Below are positions 38,210 to 46,628 of a stretch of 64,000 bases of DNA, one piece after another. A program made the position numbers and the translations under genes. How positions within the stretch are numbered: position 1 is the first letter of the stretch; every line of letters begins with the position of its first letter. The stretch lies in NCBI RefSeq assembly GCF_003443995.1, contig NZ_QWEY01000002.1, positions 310,001 to 374,000 of the forward strand, given 5' to 3'. This stretch comes from Pseudotabrizicola alkalilacus. Its GTDB lineage: Bacteria > Pseudomonadota > Alphaproteobacteria > Rhodobacterales > Rhodobacteraceae. The notes under the pieces were generated by a model that made no database searches, was not told the DNA's origin, and worked only from the letters and a program-made list of their open reading frames with translations.

Positions 38210-39052
38210 CTATCTGGCAGCCCCGAAGGCACCGGGGCCGCGCAGTTTGGCGTGGCGGTTCACATCCTTGTAAAGCAGATAACGGAACGGGCCGGGGCCT
38301 GCGGCATAGCAGGCCTGCGGGCAATAGGCGCGCAGCCACATGAAATCGCCGGCCTCGACCTCGACCCAGTCCTGATTGAGTTTGTAGACCGCCTTGCCCT
38401 GCAACACGTAAAGCCCGTGTTCCATCACATGGGTTTCTTCAAACGGGATGGTGCCGCCGGGCTGGAAGGTCACGATATTGACATGCGCATCGTGGCGCAG
38501 GTCATCGGGGTCGGCAAAGCGGGTGGTGCCCCAGACGCCACCGGTATCGGGCATCAGCGACAAGGGCACATCGCGTTCGTTGATCAGGATCGGATCAGGC
38601 TTTGCGACGCCGGGGGCAGGCTCATAGAGCTTGCGCAGCCAATGGAAGCGGGCGGGGGTATTGCCCTCGGCCAGCAGGGTCCAGCGGCGGCCAGCGGGGA
38701 TATAGGCATAGCCGCCCGCGTCCATCTCATGCCCCTGCCCGTCGATGGTCAGGGTGGCAAGGCCATCGGTAAAGAACAGCCAGTGTTCTGCGCCGTCCTC
38801 GGCGTCCGGCGCGTCAGAGCCACCGCCGGGGGCGACTTCCATCACATACTGGCTGAAGGTTTCGGAAAATCCCGACATCGGCCGGGCGATCAACCAGAGC
38901 CGGGTGCGGGTCCAGCCGGGCAGCGCGCTGGTGACGATGTCGGAAAAGCATCCCTTTGGGATAAAGGCATAGGCCGGGGTGAACACGGCACGCTGGGTCA
39001 TCAGCTGGGTTTGCGGCGGCAGTCCACCGGGGGGGGCGTAATACTGGGTCAT
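38210..39052 (-). CDS. allE: (S)-ureidoglycine aminohydrolase AllE (UGHY)
   Basis: 280 residues, bicupin. Releases ammonia from ureidoglycine to give ureidoglycolate. The C-terminal cupin carries the metal ligands in PFEETHVMEHGLYVLQGKAVYKLN (Glu, His, His). N-terminal features include YAPPGGLPPQTQLMTQRAVFTPAYAFIPKG. Start overlaps the stop of the puuE-uraD gene (ATGA). Confidence 0.92.
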   Translation of the reverse strand: MTQYYAPPGGLPPQTQLMTQRAVFTPAYAFIPKGCFSDIVTSALPGWTRTRLWLIARPMSGFSETFSQYVMEVAPGGGSDAPDAEDGAEHWLFFTDGLATLTIDGQGHEMDAGGYAYIPAGRRWTLLAEGNTPARFHWLRKLYEPAPGVAKPDPILINERDVPLSLMPDTGGVWGTTRFADPDDLRHDAHVNIVTFQPGGTIPFEETHVMEHGLYVLQGKAVYKLNQDWVEVEAGDFMWLRAYCPQACYAAGPGPFRYLLYKDVNRHAKLRGPGAFGAAR

Positions 39053-40464
39053 GGCAGGATGTCTTTCAGCCGCAGGTGAGCGATACGTTCCACCTGAGCG
39101 CAGGCGGTGGCGAATTCGGTGGCGGTGTCATTGGCGATGCGCGCGGCAAAGGCCGCGAGAATGCTGTCCTTGTCATGGTCGCGCACCGCGATGATGAAGG
39201 GAAAGCCGTGCTTTGCCACATAGTCGGTGTTGAGCTGCTGAAACCGCGCGCGTTCGGCATCGGTCAGCGCATCCAGCGCGGCACTGGCCTGTTCAGCGGT
39301 GGACTCCGGTGTCAGGCGCTTGGCGGCGGCGAGCTTTCCGGCCAGATCGGGGTGGGCGGTCAGCACACCCATCCGCTCTTGCGGGCGGGCGCTGCGGAAC
39401 ATCCGGGTCAGTGCCGCGTGCAGGCCGGTGGCGGAGTCATGCGCCGGGCCGAGCTCCAGATCAAACGCCCGTTCGGCAATCCAGGCCGAATGCTCGAAGA
39501 TCCCCCCGAAGCGTGCGACAAAACGCGCGCGGGCCATCTGGCTGGGCCGCTCAAAGCGTTGGTGCGGATGGGTAGCCGCCCAATGGCGGGCAATGTCGAT
39601 GCGGCGCGGGAACCACACGCCCTCATGCCCTTGGGCATAGTCGAGAAAGCGCTGCAGACCGGCGATCTTGCCCGGCCGCCCGATCAGGCGGTTGTGCAAG
39701 CCGATGGAGAACATCTTGGCCCGGCCCTCGGCCCCTTCGGCATAGAGCGTGTCAAAGCTGTCCTTGAGATAGTCAAAGAACTGACCGCCGGTGATATAGC
39801 CCGGCGCTGTGGCAAACCGCATGTCATTGGCTTCCAACGTATACGGGATCACCAGCTGATCATGGTCACCCACCTCGCGCCAATAGGGCAGGTCGTCGTC
39901 ATAGGTGTCGGAAATCCACGCCAGTTTGCGGGTCTCTGCCGTCAGCCTGACCGTGTTCATTGAACAGCGCCCGGTATACCAGCCCTGTGGGGCCGCGCCT
40001 GTCACTTCTTCATGCAGGCGGAAGGACTCGGCGATCTGGGCGCGCTCGTCTTCTTCCGGCATGTCGCGGTGATCGACCCATTTCAGCCCGTGGCTGGCGA
40101 TTTCCCATCCGGCAGCCTGCATCGCCGCCACCTGTTCGGGGTTGCGGGCCAAGGCGCTGGTGACGCCATAGACAGTGACCGGCAGGTCGCGTGTGGTGAA
40201 CAGCCGGTGCAGCCGCCAGAACCCGGCCCGCGCGCCATAATCGTAGATCGATTCCATGTTCCAGTGCCGCAAGCCCGGCCAGGGCGCGGCCCCGGCGATG
40301 TCGGACAGGAAAGCCTCGGACTGGGCGTCGCCGTGCAAAAGGTTGTTCTCGCCGCCCTCTTCGTAGTTGAGCACCAGAGAGATGGCGATCTTCGCGCCAT
40401 TGGGCCACTGCGCATCGGGGGCATCGGGGCCGTGGCCGCGAAAATCTCGGGGGTAGCGGTTCAC
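39049..40464 (-). CDS. puuE: Bifunctional allantoinase (PuuE) - OHCU decarboxylase (UraD)
   Basis: 471 residues. Residues 1-305 are a polysaccharide-deacetylase-type allantoinase: MNRYPRDFRGHGPDAPDAQWPNGAKIAISLVLNYEEGGE, GVTSALARNPEQVAAMQAAGWEIASHG, metal-site HGLKWVDH, and IGLHNRLIGRPGK. Residues from about 310 form a UraD domain (FVARFGGIFEHSAWIAERAFD, GMGVLTAHPDLAGKLA, FIIAVRDHDKDSIL). UraD decarboxylates OHCU to S-allantoin, PuuE opens allantoin to allantoate, so two non-adjacent-looking steps are joined in one chain. Product goes to allantoate amidohydrolase, not seen here. Start codon faces hiuH. Confidence 0.93.
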   Translation of the reverse strand: MNRYPRDFRGHGPDAPDAQWPNGAKIAISLVLNYEEGGENNLLHGDAQSEAFLSDIAGAAPWPGLRHWNMESIYDYGARAGFWRLHRLFTTRDLPVTVYGVTSALARNPEQVAAMQAAGWEIASHGLKWVDHRDMPEEDERAQIAESFRLHEEVTGAAPQGWYTGRCSMNTVRLTAETRKLAWISDTYDDDLPYWREVGDHDQLVIPYTLEANDMRFATAPGYITGGQFFDYLKDSFDTLYAEGAEGRAKMFSIGLHNRLIGRPGKIAGLQRFLDYAQGHEGVWFPRRIDIARHWAATHPHQRFERPSQMARARFVARFGGIFEHSAWIAERAFDLELGPAHDSATGLHAALTRMFRSARPQERMGVLTAHPDLAGKLAAAKRLTPESTAEQASAALDALTDAERARFQQLNTDYVAKHGFPFIIAVRDHDKDSILAAFAARIANDTATEFATACAQVERIAHLRLKDILP

Positions 40465-40620
40465 CGGGAAACCTCACTTTCAAGCATTGCCGTAGGATAG
40501 GCGGGAATTTACCCGCGTTTTATCAATAAATTCACGAAAGACATATTGTGCGATGACATGGTCGTATCGGCCGCCGTTTCGTGCTGTGATACACGCCGGA
40601 ACGGATCAAGGGAGTGGGCG

Positions 40621-40974
40621 ATGGGGCGGCTTTCAACACATGTGCTGGATACGGCATTGGGCAAACCGGCGGCAGGGGTGAAAATCTGGCTTTACCGGGT
40701 CAGCGGCAATTCGCACAAAAAGATTGCCGAGGTTGTGACCAACAGTGACGGGCGCACCGATGGGCCACTTCTTGCCGGTGATACGCTGAAGACCGGCACC
40801 TATGAGCTGGTGTTCTTTGCGGGCGATTATTTGCGCGCGTCCGGGCAGTCCACGGGTGACGTGTTGTTTTTAAACGAAATTCCGATCCGTTTTGGTGTGC
40901 CGGATGCCGATCAGCACTATCACGTGCCGCTGCTGATCTCGCCCTTTGCCTATTCCACCTACCGGGGCAGCTGA
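40621..40974 (+). CDS. hiuH: 5-hydroxyisourate hydrolase HiuH (transthyretin-like)
   Basis: 117 residues from ATG 40621 (MGRLSTHVLDTALGKPAAGV). Hydrolyses 5-hydroxyisourate to OHCU. Diagnostic ends: N-terminal STHVLDTALGKPA, and the C-terminal tetrapeptide motif YRGS. Histidines in HYHVPLLISPFAYSTYRGS complete the site. GGGAG is about 8 bases upstream. The earlier open frame to 40546 is unlike coding. Divergent from puuE-uraD. Confidence 0.94.
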   Translation: MGRLSTHVLDTALGKPAAGVKIWLYRVSGNSHKKIAEVVTNSDGRTDGPLLAGDTLKTGTYELVFFAGDYLRASGQSTGDVLFLNEIPIRFGVPDADQHYHVPLLISPFAYSTYRGS

Positions 40975-41062
40975 CGACGGGTATCTGAAACCTGACCTTG
41001 CGCTCAGCGGTTAAACGCGGTTTTGTCGCGCAATAACGACAGCAGTTTTCCGGGGGAGTGGT

Positions 41063-42529
41063 ATGCTCAGGACCAATGTATTGATGACAGCGCCGGTGAT
41101 GGCGTTTTTGATGTGTGGCACGGCGCAGGCGGCCTTGACCGTCGATCAGGTCTGGGCCGATCTGCAAGCCGCCGCCGTTTCGGGCGGGATGAAGATCACC
41201 GTGGCGACCGAAGTGCCGGGGGATCGTGAGCTGACGCTGAATGGCGTCACCATCGCGCCGGAGGGCGAGCCTGCGATTGCCACGATTTCCGAGGTTTCGA
41301 TTGTCGAGCAGGAAGACGGCAGCGTCGCCTTTTTCCCCGGCGAGATCAAATTGCAGATCACCGGCCCGGCGAATGTGGTGATCAACCACGAAGAGCTGTC
41401 GGTCAGCGCGTTCGAAGATGCGGGCGGTCTGGGGTATGGGATTGATGCCGACAGCCTGAACGTGCTGGTCAATGTTGTAGACGGGGACAGCACCTTTGAC
41501 GGCAACTTCAACCTGATCTCGGTTGGCGGGCGCTACACGCGCGGCCTTGACGCGCTTGGGATGGAAATGTCGGCGGATCAGCTGGTGTATGACATCAAGC
41601 AAAAAGACCCGGCGCTTGGCATTGACGGGGCGCAGATCAGCGACACCGCCGATCTGGTCATGACGGGTGAACTGACACTGCCTGAAGGTATCGACCTGAT
41701 GTCGCTGCAAAACAGCGCCGCCTTTGCCGAAGCCGTGCGCGCTGGTCTGGGGGTAAGCCTGGAGATGACGCAAGGCATCTCCAAAGGCGAGATGACCGAC
41801 AACAACCCGATGCTGCCGATGAGCATGGTCTTTACGGCAGAGCCGGGGGTCACCTCGGTCACGATGAATGCTGATGAGTTCGCTGTCGCGACCAGTGTCG
41901 AAGGCATGGAGCTGAACCTGCGCCCGCCGATGGTGCCCGCCCCGGTGAATGCGTCGACCGGGGCCTTTGTGCTGGGTCTTGGCATGCCGGTGGTTACCGG
42001 AGAAGAGGCCGGGGAGTATGGCTTTGAGCTCAAGCTCGAAAATCTGGTGCTGGATGAAGCCGCTTGGGGCATGATCGACCCGACCGCCGTGCTGGAGCGG
42101 GGGCCGCTGGATCTGGCCCTTGATCTGGGGGGCGAGGCAAAGATCGACATGCTTGATCTGATCATGGCAGGCGAGGCCGACACCGCCCCCGCTGTGATGC
42201 CAGAGCTTCAAACGCTCGACATCCGCGCGCTGTCGCTCAAGGCGCTGGGGGCTGTGGCTACCGGCACGGGGGCATTCACCTTTGACAATTCGATGGTGGC
42301 CATGGGCGGCCCGCCGCTGCCGGTCGGCACTGCCGATGTGCGGCTCGAAGGCGGCAACAAGGTGATCGACGCGATGATCAAACTGGGCGTCATCACCGAA
42401 GAGGATGCCATGGGCGCGCGCATGATGATGGCGATGTTCGGCAAGCCCGAAGGTGACGATGTACTGACATCGAAGATCGAGGCGCGTGAAGGCGGGTCGA
42501 TCTTTGTGAACGGCCAGCAGATCCAGTAA
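41063..42529 (+). CDS. DUF2125 exported protein
   Basis: 488 residues with a signal peptide (LMTAPVMAFLMCGTAQA-A). The mature part is beta-rich and repetitive (LNVLVNVVDGDSTFDG, LQITGPANVVINHEELSVSAFE) and looks like DUF2125, an outer-membrane-associated or periplasmic family of unknown role that is common in Rhodobacterales. It is 88 bp after hiuH and ends at a strong terminator, so it may be cotranscribed with hiuH; no functional link to purines is evident. Confidence 0.75.
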   Translation: MLRTNVLMTAPVMAFLMCGTAQAALTVDQVWADLQAAAVSGGMKITVATEVPGDRELTLNGVTIAPEGEPAIATISEVSIVEQEDGSVAFFPGEIKLQITGPANVVINHEELSVSAFEDAGGLGYGIDADSLNVLVNVVDGDSTFDGNFNLISVGGRYTRGLDALGMEMSADQLVYDIKQKDPALGIDGAQISDTADLVMTGELTLPEGIDLMSLQNSAAFAEAVRAGLGVSLEMTQGISKGEMTDNNPMLPMSMVFTAEPGVTSVTMNADEFAVATSVEGMELNLRPPMVPAPVNASTGAFVLGLGMPVVTGEEAGEYGFELKLENLVLDEAAWGMIDPTAVLERGPLDLALDLGGEAKIDMLDLIMAGEADTAPAVMPELQTLDIRALSLKALGAVATGTGAFTFDNSMVAMGGPPLPVGTADVRLEGGNKVIDAMIKLGVITEEDAMGARMMMAMFGKPEGDDVLTSKIEAREGGSIFVNGQQIQ

Positions 42530-42545
42530 TCTGCCCTGCGAACAG

Positions 42546-42575
42546 AAACGCCCGCGCCCTTTGGCGCGGGCGTTT
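42546..42575. terminator. Bidirectional terminator
   Basis: Perfect 13-bp stem AAACGCCCGCGCC / GGCGCGGGCGTTT with a four-base loop; T-run on the plus strand, A-run on the other. Separates the DUF2125 gene from the LysR gene. Confidence 0.88.
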
Positions 42576-42596
42576 TGCATTTCTGCGACGCACCGA

Positions 42597-43514
42597 TCAG
42601 CCGTCAATCGCGCGGCGCAGCTCTTCCTTGATCTTTGCCGCCATGTAATCGGTGAACAGCCGCACCTTGGGGTCTTTCAGCCGCCGGTGCTGGCTCAGGC
42701 TCGACAGCTGCACCGCAATCGGCGGGGTTGCGACCGCCACCGGCACCAGCGTTCCCGCCCGCAAATGGTCGGCCACTTCAAACTGCGGCTTCATCACGAT
42801 CCCCCGCCCGCTGAGCGCCCATTGCGTCAGCACATCGCCATCATCTGACTCGTAAGGACCGGAGATTTCAAACCGGCGCGGGCCTTCGGGTGTGGTCAGG
42901 GTCCACTGAAACTCCTTGGCGCCCGGATAGCGCAGGTTCAGGCAATCATGCCGGTCACGCAGCAGGGCTGCGCCATCGGTCGGCATTCCGCGCCGCGCGA
43001 TATAATCGGGGGCGGCGCATAGAATGCGGTGGCAGTCGGCGATCAGCCGCACCTTGAGCGTGCTGTCCTCCAGAATCCCCAGATGGAAGGCCACGTCGAT
43101 ACCTTCGCTGACCACATCCACCCCGCGGTCAGACAGGCGCAACCGCACCTCGATCTGCGGATAGAGGTCTTTGAACGTCGGCACATGCGGCGCAATGAAC
43201 CGCCGCCCGATGCCAAGCGGAGCCGCGACAAAGATCGTGCCGCGCGGGTTCTGGGTGACATCCATCACCGCAGATTCGGCATCCTCGATCGCCTCCAGAA
43301 TCCGCACAGCTCCTTCGTAAAAGATGCGGCCATTTTCGGTGGGTTGCAGACTGCGCGTGGTGCGGTTGAACAACCGCACGCCGAGGTGCTTTTCCAGCTC
43401 GGAGATTCGGGCCGAAGCCACAGCGGGCGAGGTGCGCTGATCGCGCGCCGCCCCGCTCATGCTGCCCAATTCATAGACACGGACAAACATGCGGATGGTA
43501 TTGACGTAGGACAT
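42597..43514 (-). CDS. LysR-family regulator, candidate purine-catabolism regulator
   Basis: 305 residues from ATG 43514 (MSYVNTIRMFVRVYELGSMSGAAR). N-terminal helix-turn-helix (residues 3-60, SPAVASARISELEKHLGVRLFNRTTRSLQPTENG) and a C-terminal effector domain. It is divergent from puuD across 135 bp and so probably controls puuD and perhaps the whole locus; inference only. The frame is open far upstream to 44378 antisense to puuD, which is not coding. Confidence 0.85.
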   Translation of the reverse strand: MSYVNTIRMFVRVYELGSMSGAARDQRTSPAVASARISELEKHLGVRLFNRTTRSLQPTENGRIFYEGAVRILEAIEDAESAVMDVTQNPRGTIFVAAPLGIGRRFIAPHVPTFKDLYPQIEVRLRLSDRGVDVVSEGIDVAFHLGILEDSTLKVRLIADCHRILCAAPDYIARRGMPTDGAALLRDRHDCLNLRYPGAKEFQWTLTTPEGPRRFEISGPYESDDGDVLTQWALSGRGIVMKPQFEVADHLRAGTLVPVAVATPPIAVQLSSLSQHRRLKDPKVRLFTDYMAAKIKEELRRAIDG

Positions 43515-43649
43515 CTGGGCACATCCCATTATATTGCCCGATTTGAAAGTGATCCGGCATTTCGCAGGATTAACAGAAGATGCCCCGGCGGTATAGCGTT
43601 TGTGCCAAGGCAGAGGCTGAGTGCCAAAGGGCAGACGGGGAGACGGAAG

Positions 43650-44888
43650 ATGTATGATCTGGCGGTGATGTGGGAATGGGTCGAGATCGGCGTGCGCTGG
43701 CTGCATGTGATCACGGCCATCGCCTGGATTGGATCTTCGTTCTATTTCGTGGCGCTGGATCTTGGCCTGCGCAAGACCCCCAGCCTGCCGCCCTTGGCGC
43801 ATGGCGAGGAATGGCAGGTCCATGGCGGCGGGTTTTATCACATCCAGAAATATCTGGTGGCCCCCGAGATGATGCCCGAGCATCTGACCTGGTTCAAATG
43901 GGAAAGCTACGCCACCTGGCTGTCGGGCTTTGCCATGCTGGTGCTGGTCTATTATCTGGGGGCCGAGATGTTCCTGATCGACCCGCAGGTGATGGATTTG
44001 CAGGTCTGGCAGGCGGTGTTGATCTCGCTGGCCTCGCTCGCCTTTGGCTGGCTGGCCTACAACACCCTGTGCCGGGTGTTCGTGAATGCCGATCAGACGG
44101 TGTTGATGGTGGCGCTGTTCGGGGTGCTGGTTGGCATGTCGTGGTTCTACACTCAGGTGTTTTCCGGCCGCGCCGCCCTGCTGCACCTGGGGGCGTTCAC
44201 CGCCACGATCATGAGCGCGAATGTGTTCATGATCATCATGCCCAATCAGCGGATCGTGGTGGCCGACCTGAAAGCCGGGCGCAAGCCGGACCCGAAATAC
44301 GGCAAGATCGCCAAGCAGCGCAGCACGCATAACAACTATCTGACGCTGCCGGTGATTTTCCTGATGCTGTCCAACCACTACCCGCTGATCTTTGCGACCG
44401 AGTATAACTGGATCATTGCGTCACTGGTGTTCCTGATGGGGGTGACGATCCGGCATTGGTTCAACACGCAACACGCGCGTAAGGGCAATCCGCACTGGAC
44501 TTGGGGCGTCACCGCTATCCTGTTCCTGCTGATCGCCTGGCTGTCCACCGCGCCGCTGCGCACGGTGCCGGACCCAGAGGCGGCACTGTCGGGGGCAGCG
44601 GTGCAGCATGCGGCGGCAGCGGGCTTTGACGATGTGGTGGGCATCGTGCAGGGCCGCTGCAGCATGTGCCACGCGGCGGAACCGTCGTGGGAGGGGATGG
44701 TCTGGCCACCCAAGGGCGTGGTGCTGGAAACGCCGGCACAGATCGCGCAGGAGGCGCGGCGCATCTACATGCAGGCGGGGGTCAGCCACGCCATGCCACC
44801 GGGCAACCTGAGTTATATGGAACCCGAAGAACGCCTTGCCATCATCCGCTGGTTCCGCGCCACGGGGCAGGGCGCGGTCGAGGGGTAG
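43650..44888 (+). CDS. puuD: Membrane-bound urate hydroxylase PuuD with cytochrome c domain
   Basis: 412 residues. Oxidises urate to 5-hydroxyisourate in the inner membrane, passing electrons through a C-terminal heme. About eight hydrophobic helices (WLHVITAIAWIGSSFYFVAL ... TLPVIFLMLSNHYPLIF) form the DUF989 domain. The cytochrome c motif CSMCH is at residues 337-341, with a downstream methionine in HAMPPGN as likely axial ligand. Use of a heme membrane enzyme instead of soluble urate oxidase is typical for this family. Frame extension to 43029 is antisense to the LysR gene. Confidence 0.95.
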   Translation: MYDLAVMWEWVEIGVRWLHVITAIAWIGSSFYFVALDLGLRKTPSLPPLAHGEEWQVHGGGFYHIQKYLVAPEMMPEHLTWFKWESYATWLSGFAMLVLVYYLGAEMFLIDPQVMDLQVWQAVLISLASLAFGWLAYNTLCRVFVNADQTVLMVALFGVLVGMSWFYTQVFSGRAALLHLGAFTATIMSANVFMIIMPNQRIVVADLKAGRKPDPKYGKIAKQRSTHNNYLTLPVIFLMLSNHYPLIFATEYNWIIASLVFLMGVTIRHWFNTQHARKGNPHWTWGVTAILFLLIAWLSTAPLRTVPDPEAALSGAAVQHAAAAGFDDVVGIVQGRCSMCHAAEPSWEGMVWPPKGVVLETPAQIAQEARRIYMQAGVSHAMPPGNLSYMEPEERLAIIRWFRATGQGAVEG

Positions 44889-44919
44889 GGCTTTCTGCAG
44901 AGTCTGGATTTCCCATGCA

Positions 44920-44949
44920 AAAGGGGCCGGGTGTGAACCCGGCCCCTTT
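44920..44949. terminator. Bidirectional terminator, puuD / znuA
   Basis: Perfect 13-bp stem AAAGGGGCCGGGT / ACCCGGCCCCTTT, four-base loop, followed on the plus strand by TG and preceded by A-run; between convergent genes. Confidence 0.88.
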
Positions 44950-44970
44950 GCTGTCTGCTCATCGTAAGGG

Positions 44971-46005
44971 TCAGCCGTTCAGGCAGGACGCGATCGTGGT
45001 CGCGAGTGCCCGCATCAGCGCGCCGTAGGCATCCGGGCCGGGCTCGATGGTGCTGCCCGACGGGTCCAGCGCCGCGCCGATCCGGGCCGAGGTGCCATCG
45101 GCCATCTGTGTGACCAATGCCGGGTCATGCTGACCTTCGGGGAACAGGCACAGCGCGCCACCACCGGCAACCGTTGCCGACAATTCCCGCAGCCGCGCCG
45201 CACCTGGAGAGCTGGCATCGCCCAGTGCGACCGACCCGGCAACCGTCAGCCCGTAGTGGCTGGCGAAATAGCCGTAGGCATCGTGATAGACCACAAAGGG
45301 TTTGTCCGCGACCGGGGCGAGTGTGGCGGCAAGCTCGGCATCCAGCGCGGCAAAGCCGGCCTTTGCGGCTTCGGCATTGGCCGCATAGGTCGCCGCGTTT
45401 TCCGGGTCCAGCCGCGACAGTTCGGCGGCGATTGCGCCGGCCCAGACCGAGGCATTCGCCGGGTCAAGCCAGGCATGCGGATCGACGCCCGTGTGGGAAT
45501 GTCCATCGTGATCATGCCCATGGTCATGCCCGGCGTGATCGTCATGGTCGTGATCATGCGCTTCGGCCTTTGCCTCTTCGGCATGGTCGTGGTCGTCATG
45601 CCCATGGTCATGCCCGGCATGATCGTCATCGCTGTGATCATGTGCGCTGATGTCGCCATACTCCTGAAGGTGGGTGCCCTCGGCCGCCAGCAGCCCAAGG
45701 CGCGGCACGTCGGGCGACAGCCCGTCCAGCGCGCGCTCCATCCACGGCGTCATTTCCGGTCCGATCCAGACCACGAGACCGGCATCGGCAAGGCTTGCGG
45801 CCTGACTTGGGCGCATCTGATAGCTGTGGGCGTTGGCGCCGCGGTCCAGCAGCAGCTCTGGCTGGCCCAGATCGCCCATGACCTGCGCCGTGATCGCGTG
45901 AACCGGCGGAATGTCGGTCACCACGCGCGGCACTTCGGCCATGGCAGGCAGGATGGCGGCGGGCAGGGCGGTGCTGGCCAAGAGAAGGGATATGATATAA
46001 CGCAT
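44971..46005 (-). CDS. znuA: Zinc ABC transporter periplasmic binding protein ZnuA
   Basis: 344 residues with a signal peptide (ISLLLASTALPAAILPAMAE). Captures Zn in the periplasm. Zn-site residues are in PPVHAITAQVMGDLG (His) and GVDPHAWLDP (His). Between them is a long His/Asp-rich loop (about residues 118-167, many HDH repeats), which buffers or hands over zinc. C-terminal QMADGTSARIGAALDPSG and a closing Cys (SCLNG) are typical. Divergent from zur with the operator between. Confidence 0.93.
   Translation of the reverse strand: MRYIISLLLASTALPAAILPAMAEVPRVVTDIPPVHAITAQVMGDLGQPELLLDRGANAHSYQMRPSQAASLADAGLVVWIGPEMTPWMERALDGLSPDVPRLGLLAAEGTHLQEYGDISAHDHSDDDHAGHDHGHDDHDHAEEAKAEAHDHDHDDHAGHDHGHDHDGHSHTGVDPHAWLDPANASVWAGAIAAELSRLDPENAATYAANAEAAKAGFAALDAELAATLAPVADKPFVVYHDAYGYFASHYGLTVAGSVALGDASSPGAARLRELSATVAGGGALCLFPEGQHDPALVTQMADGTSARIGAALDPSGSTIEPGPDAYGALMRALATTIASCLNG
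45989..46001 (-). promoter_or_regulatory. Possible second Zur half-site at the znuA start
   Basis: Read on the minus strand the bases are GTTATATCATATC, differing from the operator at 46046 in two of 13 bases. It overlaps the first codons of znuA, so it may be coincidental coding sequence. Confidence 0.35.
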
Positions 46006-46045
46006 CGGATAGGCCTTTCTGAACGTCTCTGTCCGCCTTATCTAT

Positions 46046-46058
46046 GTTATATCATAAC
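46046..46058. promoter_or_regulatory. Candidate Zur operator
   Basis: Near-perfect palindrome GTTATATCATAAC (GTTAT-ATC-ATAAC) centred at 46052 in the 77-bp gap between divergent znuA and zur. This is the kind of AT-rich dyad expected for alphaproteobacterial Zur; it would shut both transcripts when zinc is sufficient. Confidence 0.65.
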
Positions 46059-46082
46059 TGGTCAACCCGAGAGGAGCCTGCT

Positions 46083-46628
46083 GTGCCGCATGACCACGCA
46101 AAGGGCGATCATTCCCATGCATCTGCCGGGGATGACTGCCCCGGCTGCGCCACGCCTGATCTGGCGTTTGCCAGCCATGACCACGCGCATTGCGCGGCGG
46201 ATGTGCTGGCACGGGCCGAAGCTCTGGCGGTGGCCTCCGGCGCGCGGATGACCCCGGTGCGTCGGCGGGTGCTGGAGATCCTGCTGGAAAGCCACAAGGC
46301 GATGGGGGCCTATGACGTGCTGCAACGGCTGGCGGCAGATGGCTTTGGCAACCAGCCCCCGGTGGCCTATCGGGCGCTGGAATTTCTGGTGGAACAGGGC
46401 TTTGCCCATCGCATCCGCCGCCTGAATGCCTTTGCCGCCTGCATGCATCCGGGCGAGGTCCATGCGCCCGCTTTCCTGATCTGCAAATCCTGCGATATGG
46501 TGGCCGAGGCTCCGGCGGCAGCGGTGCGTGCCGCGCTGGATGCCGCCGCCGCCGAGGTCGGGTTTGTGGTGGAGCGGTCGAACATCGAGGCGCTGGGGCT
46601 TTGCCCCGCCTGCCGTGTGGGGGCATGA
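46083..46628 (+). CDS. zur: Zinc uptake regulator Zur (Fur family)
   Basis: 181 residues from GTG 46083; GAGGAG six bases upstream. Fur-family repressor: winged helix ALAVASGARMTPVRRRVLEILLESHKAMGAYDVLQRLA, dimerisation domain with CKSCDM and CPAC cysteine pairs for structural zinc. His-rich N-terminus (HDHAKGDHSHAS). Genetic context with znuABC decides Zur rather than Fur. Stop overlaps znuC start (ATGA). Confidence 0.93.
   Translation: MPHDHAKGDHSHASAGDDCPGCATPDLAFASHDHAHCAADVLARAEALAVASGARMTPVRRRVLEILLESHKAMGAYDVLQRLAADGFGNQPPVAYRALEFLVEQGFAHRIRRLNAFAACMHPGEVHAPAFLICKSCDMVAEAPAAAVRAALDAAAAEVGFVVERSNIEALGLCPACRVGA

Noticed and set aside
36241-44888. Genomic island carrying the purine genes
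   Set aside because: No integrase, tRNA, IS element or evident base-composition break; gene organisation is ordinary for the order.
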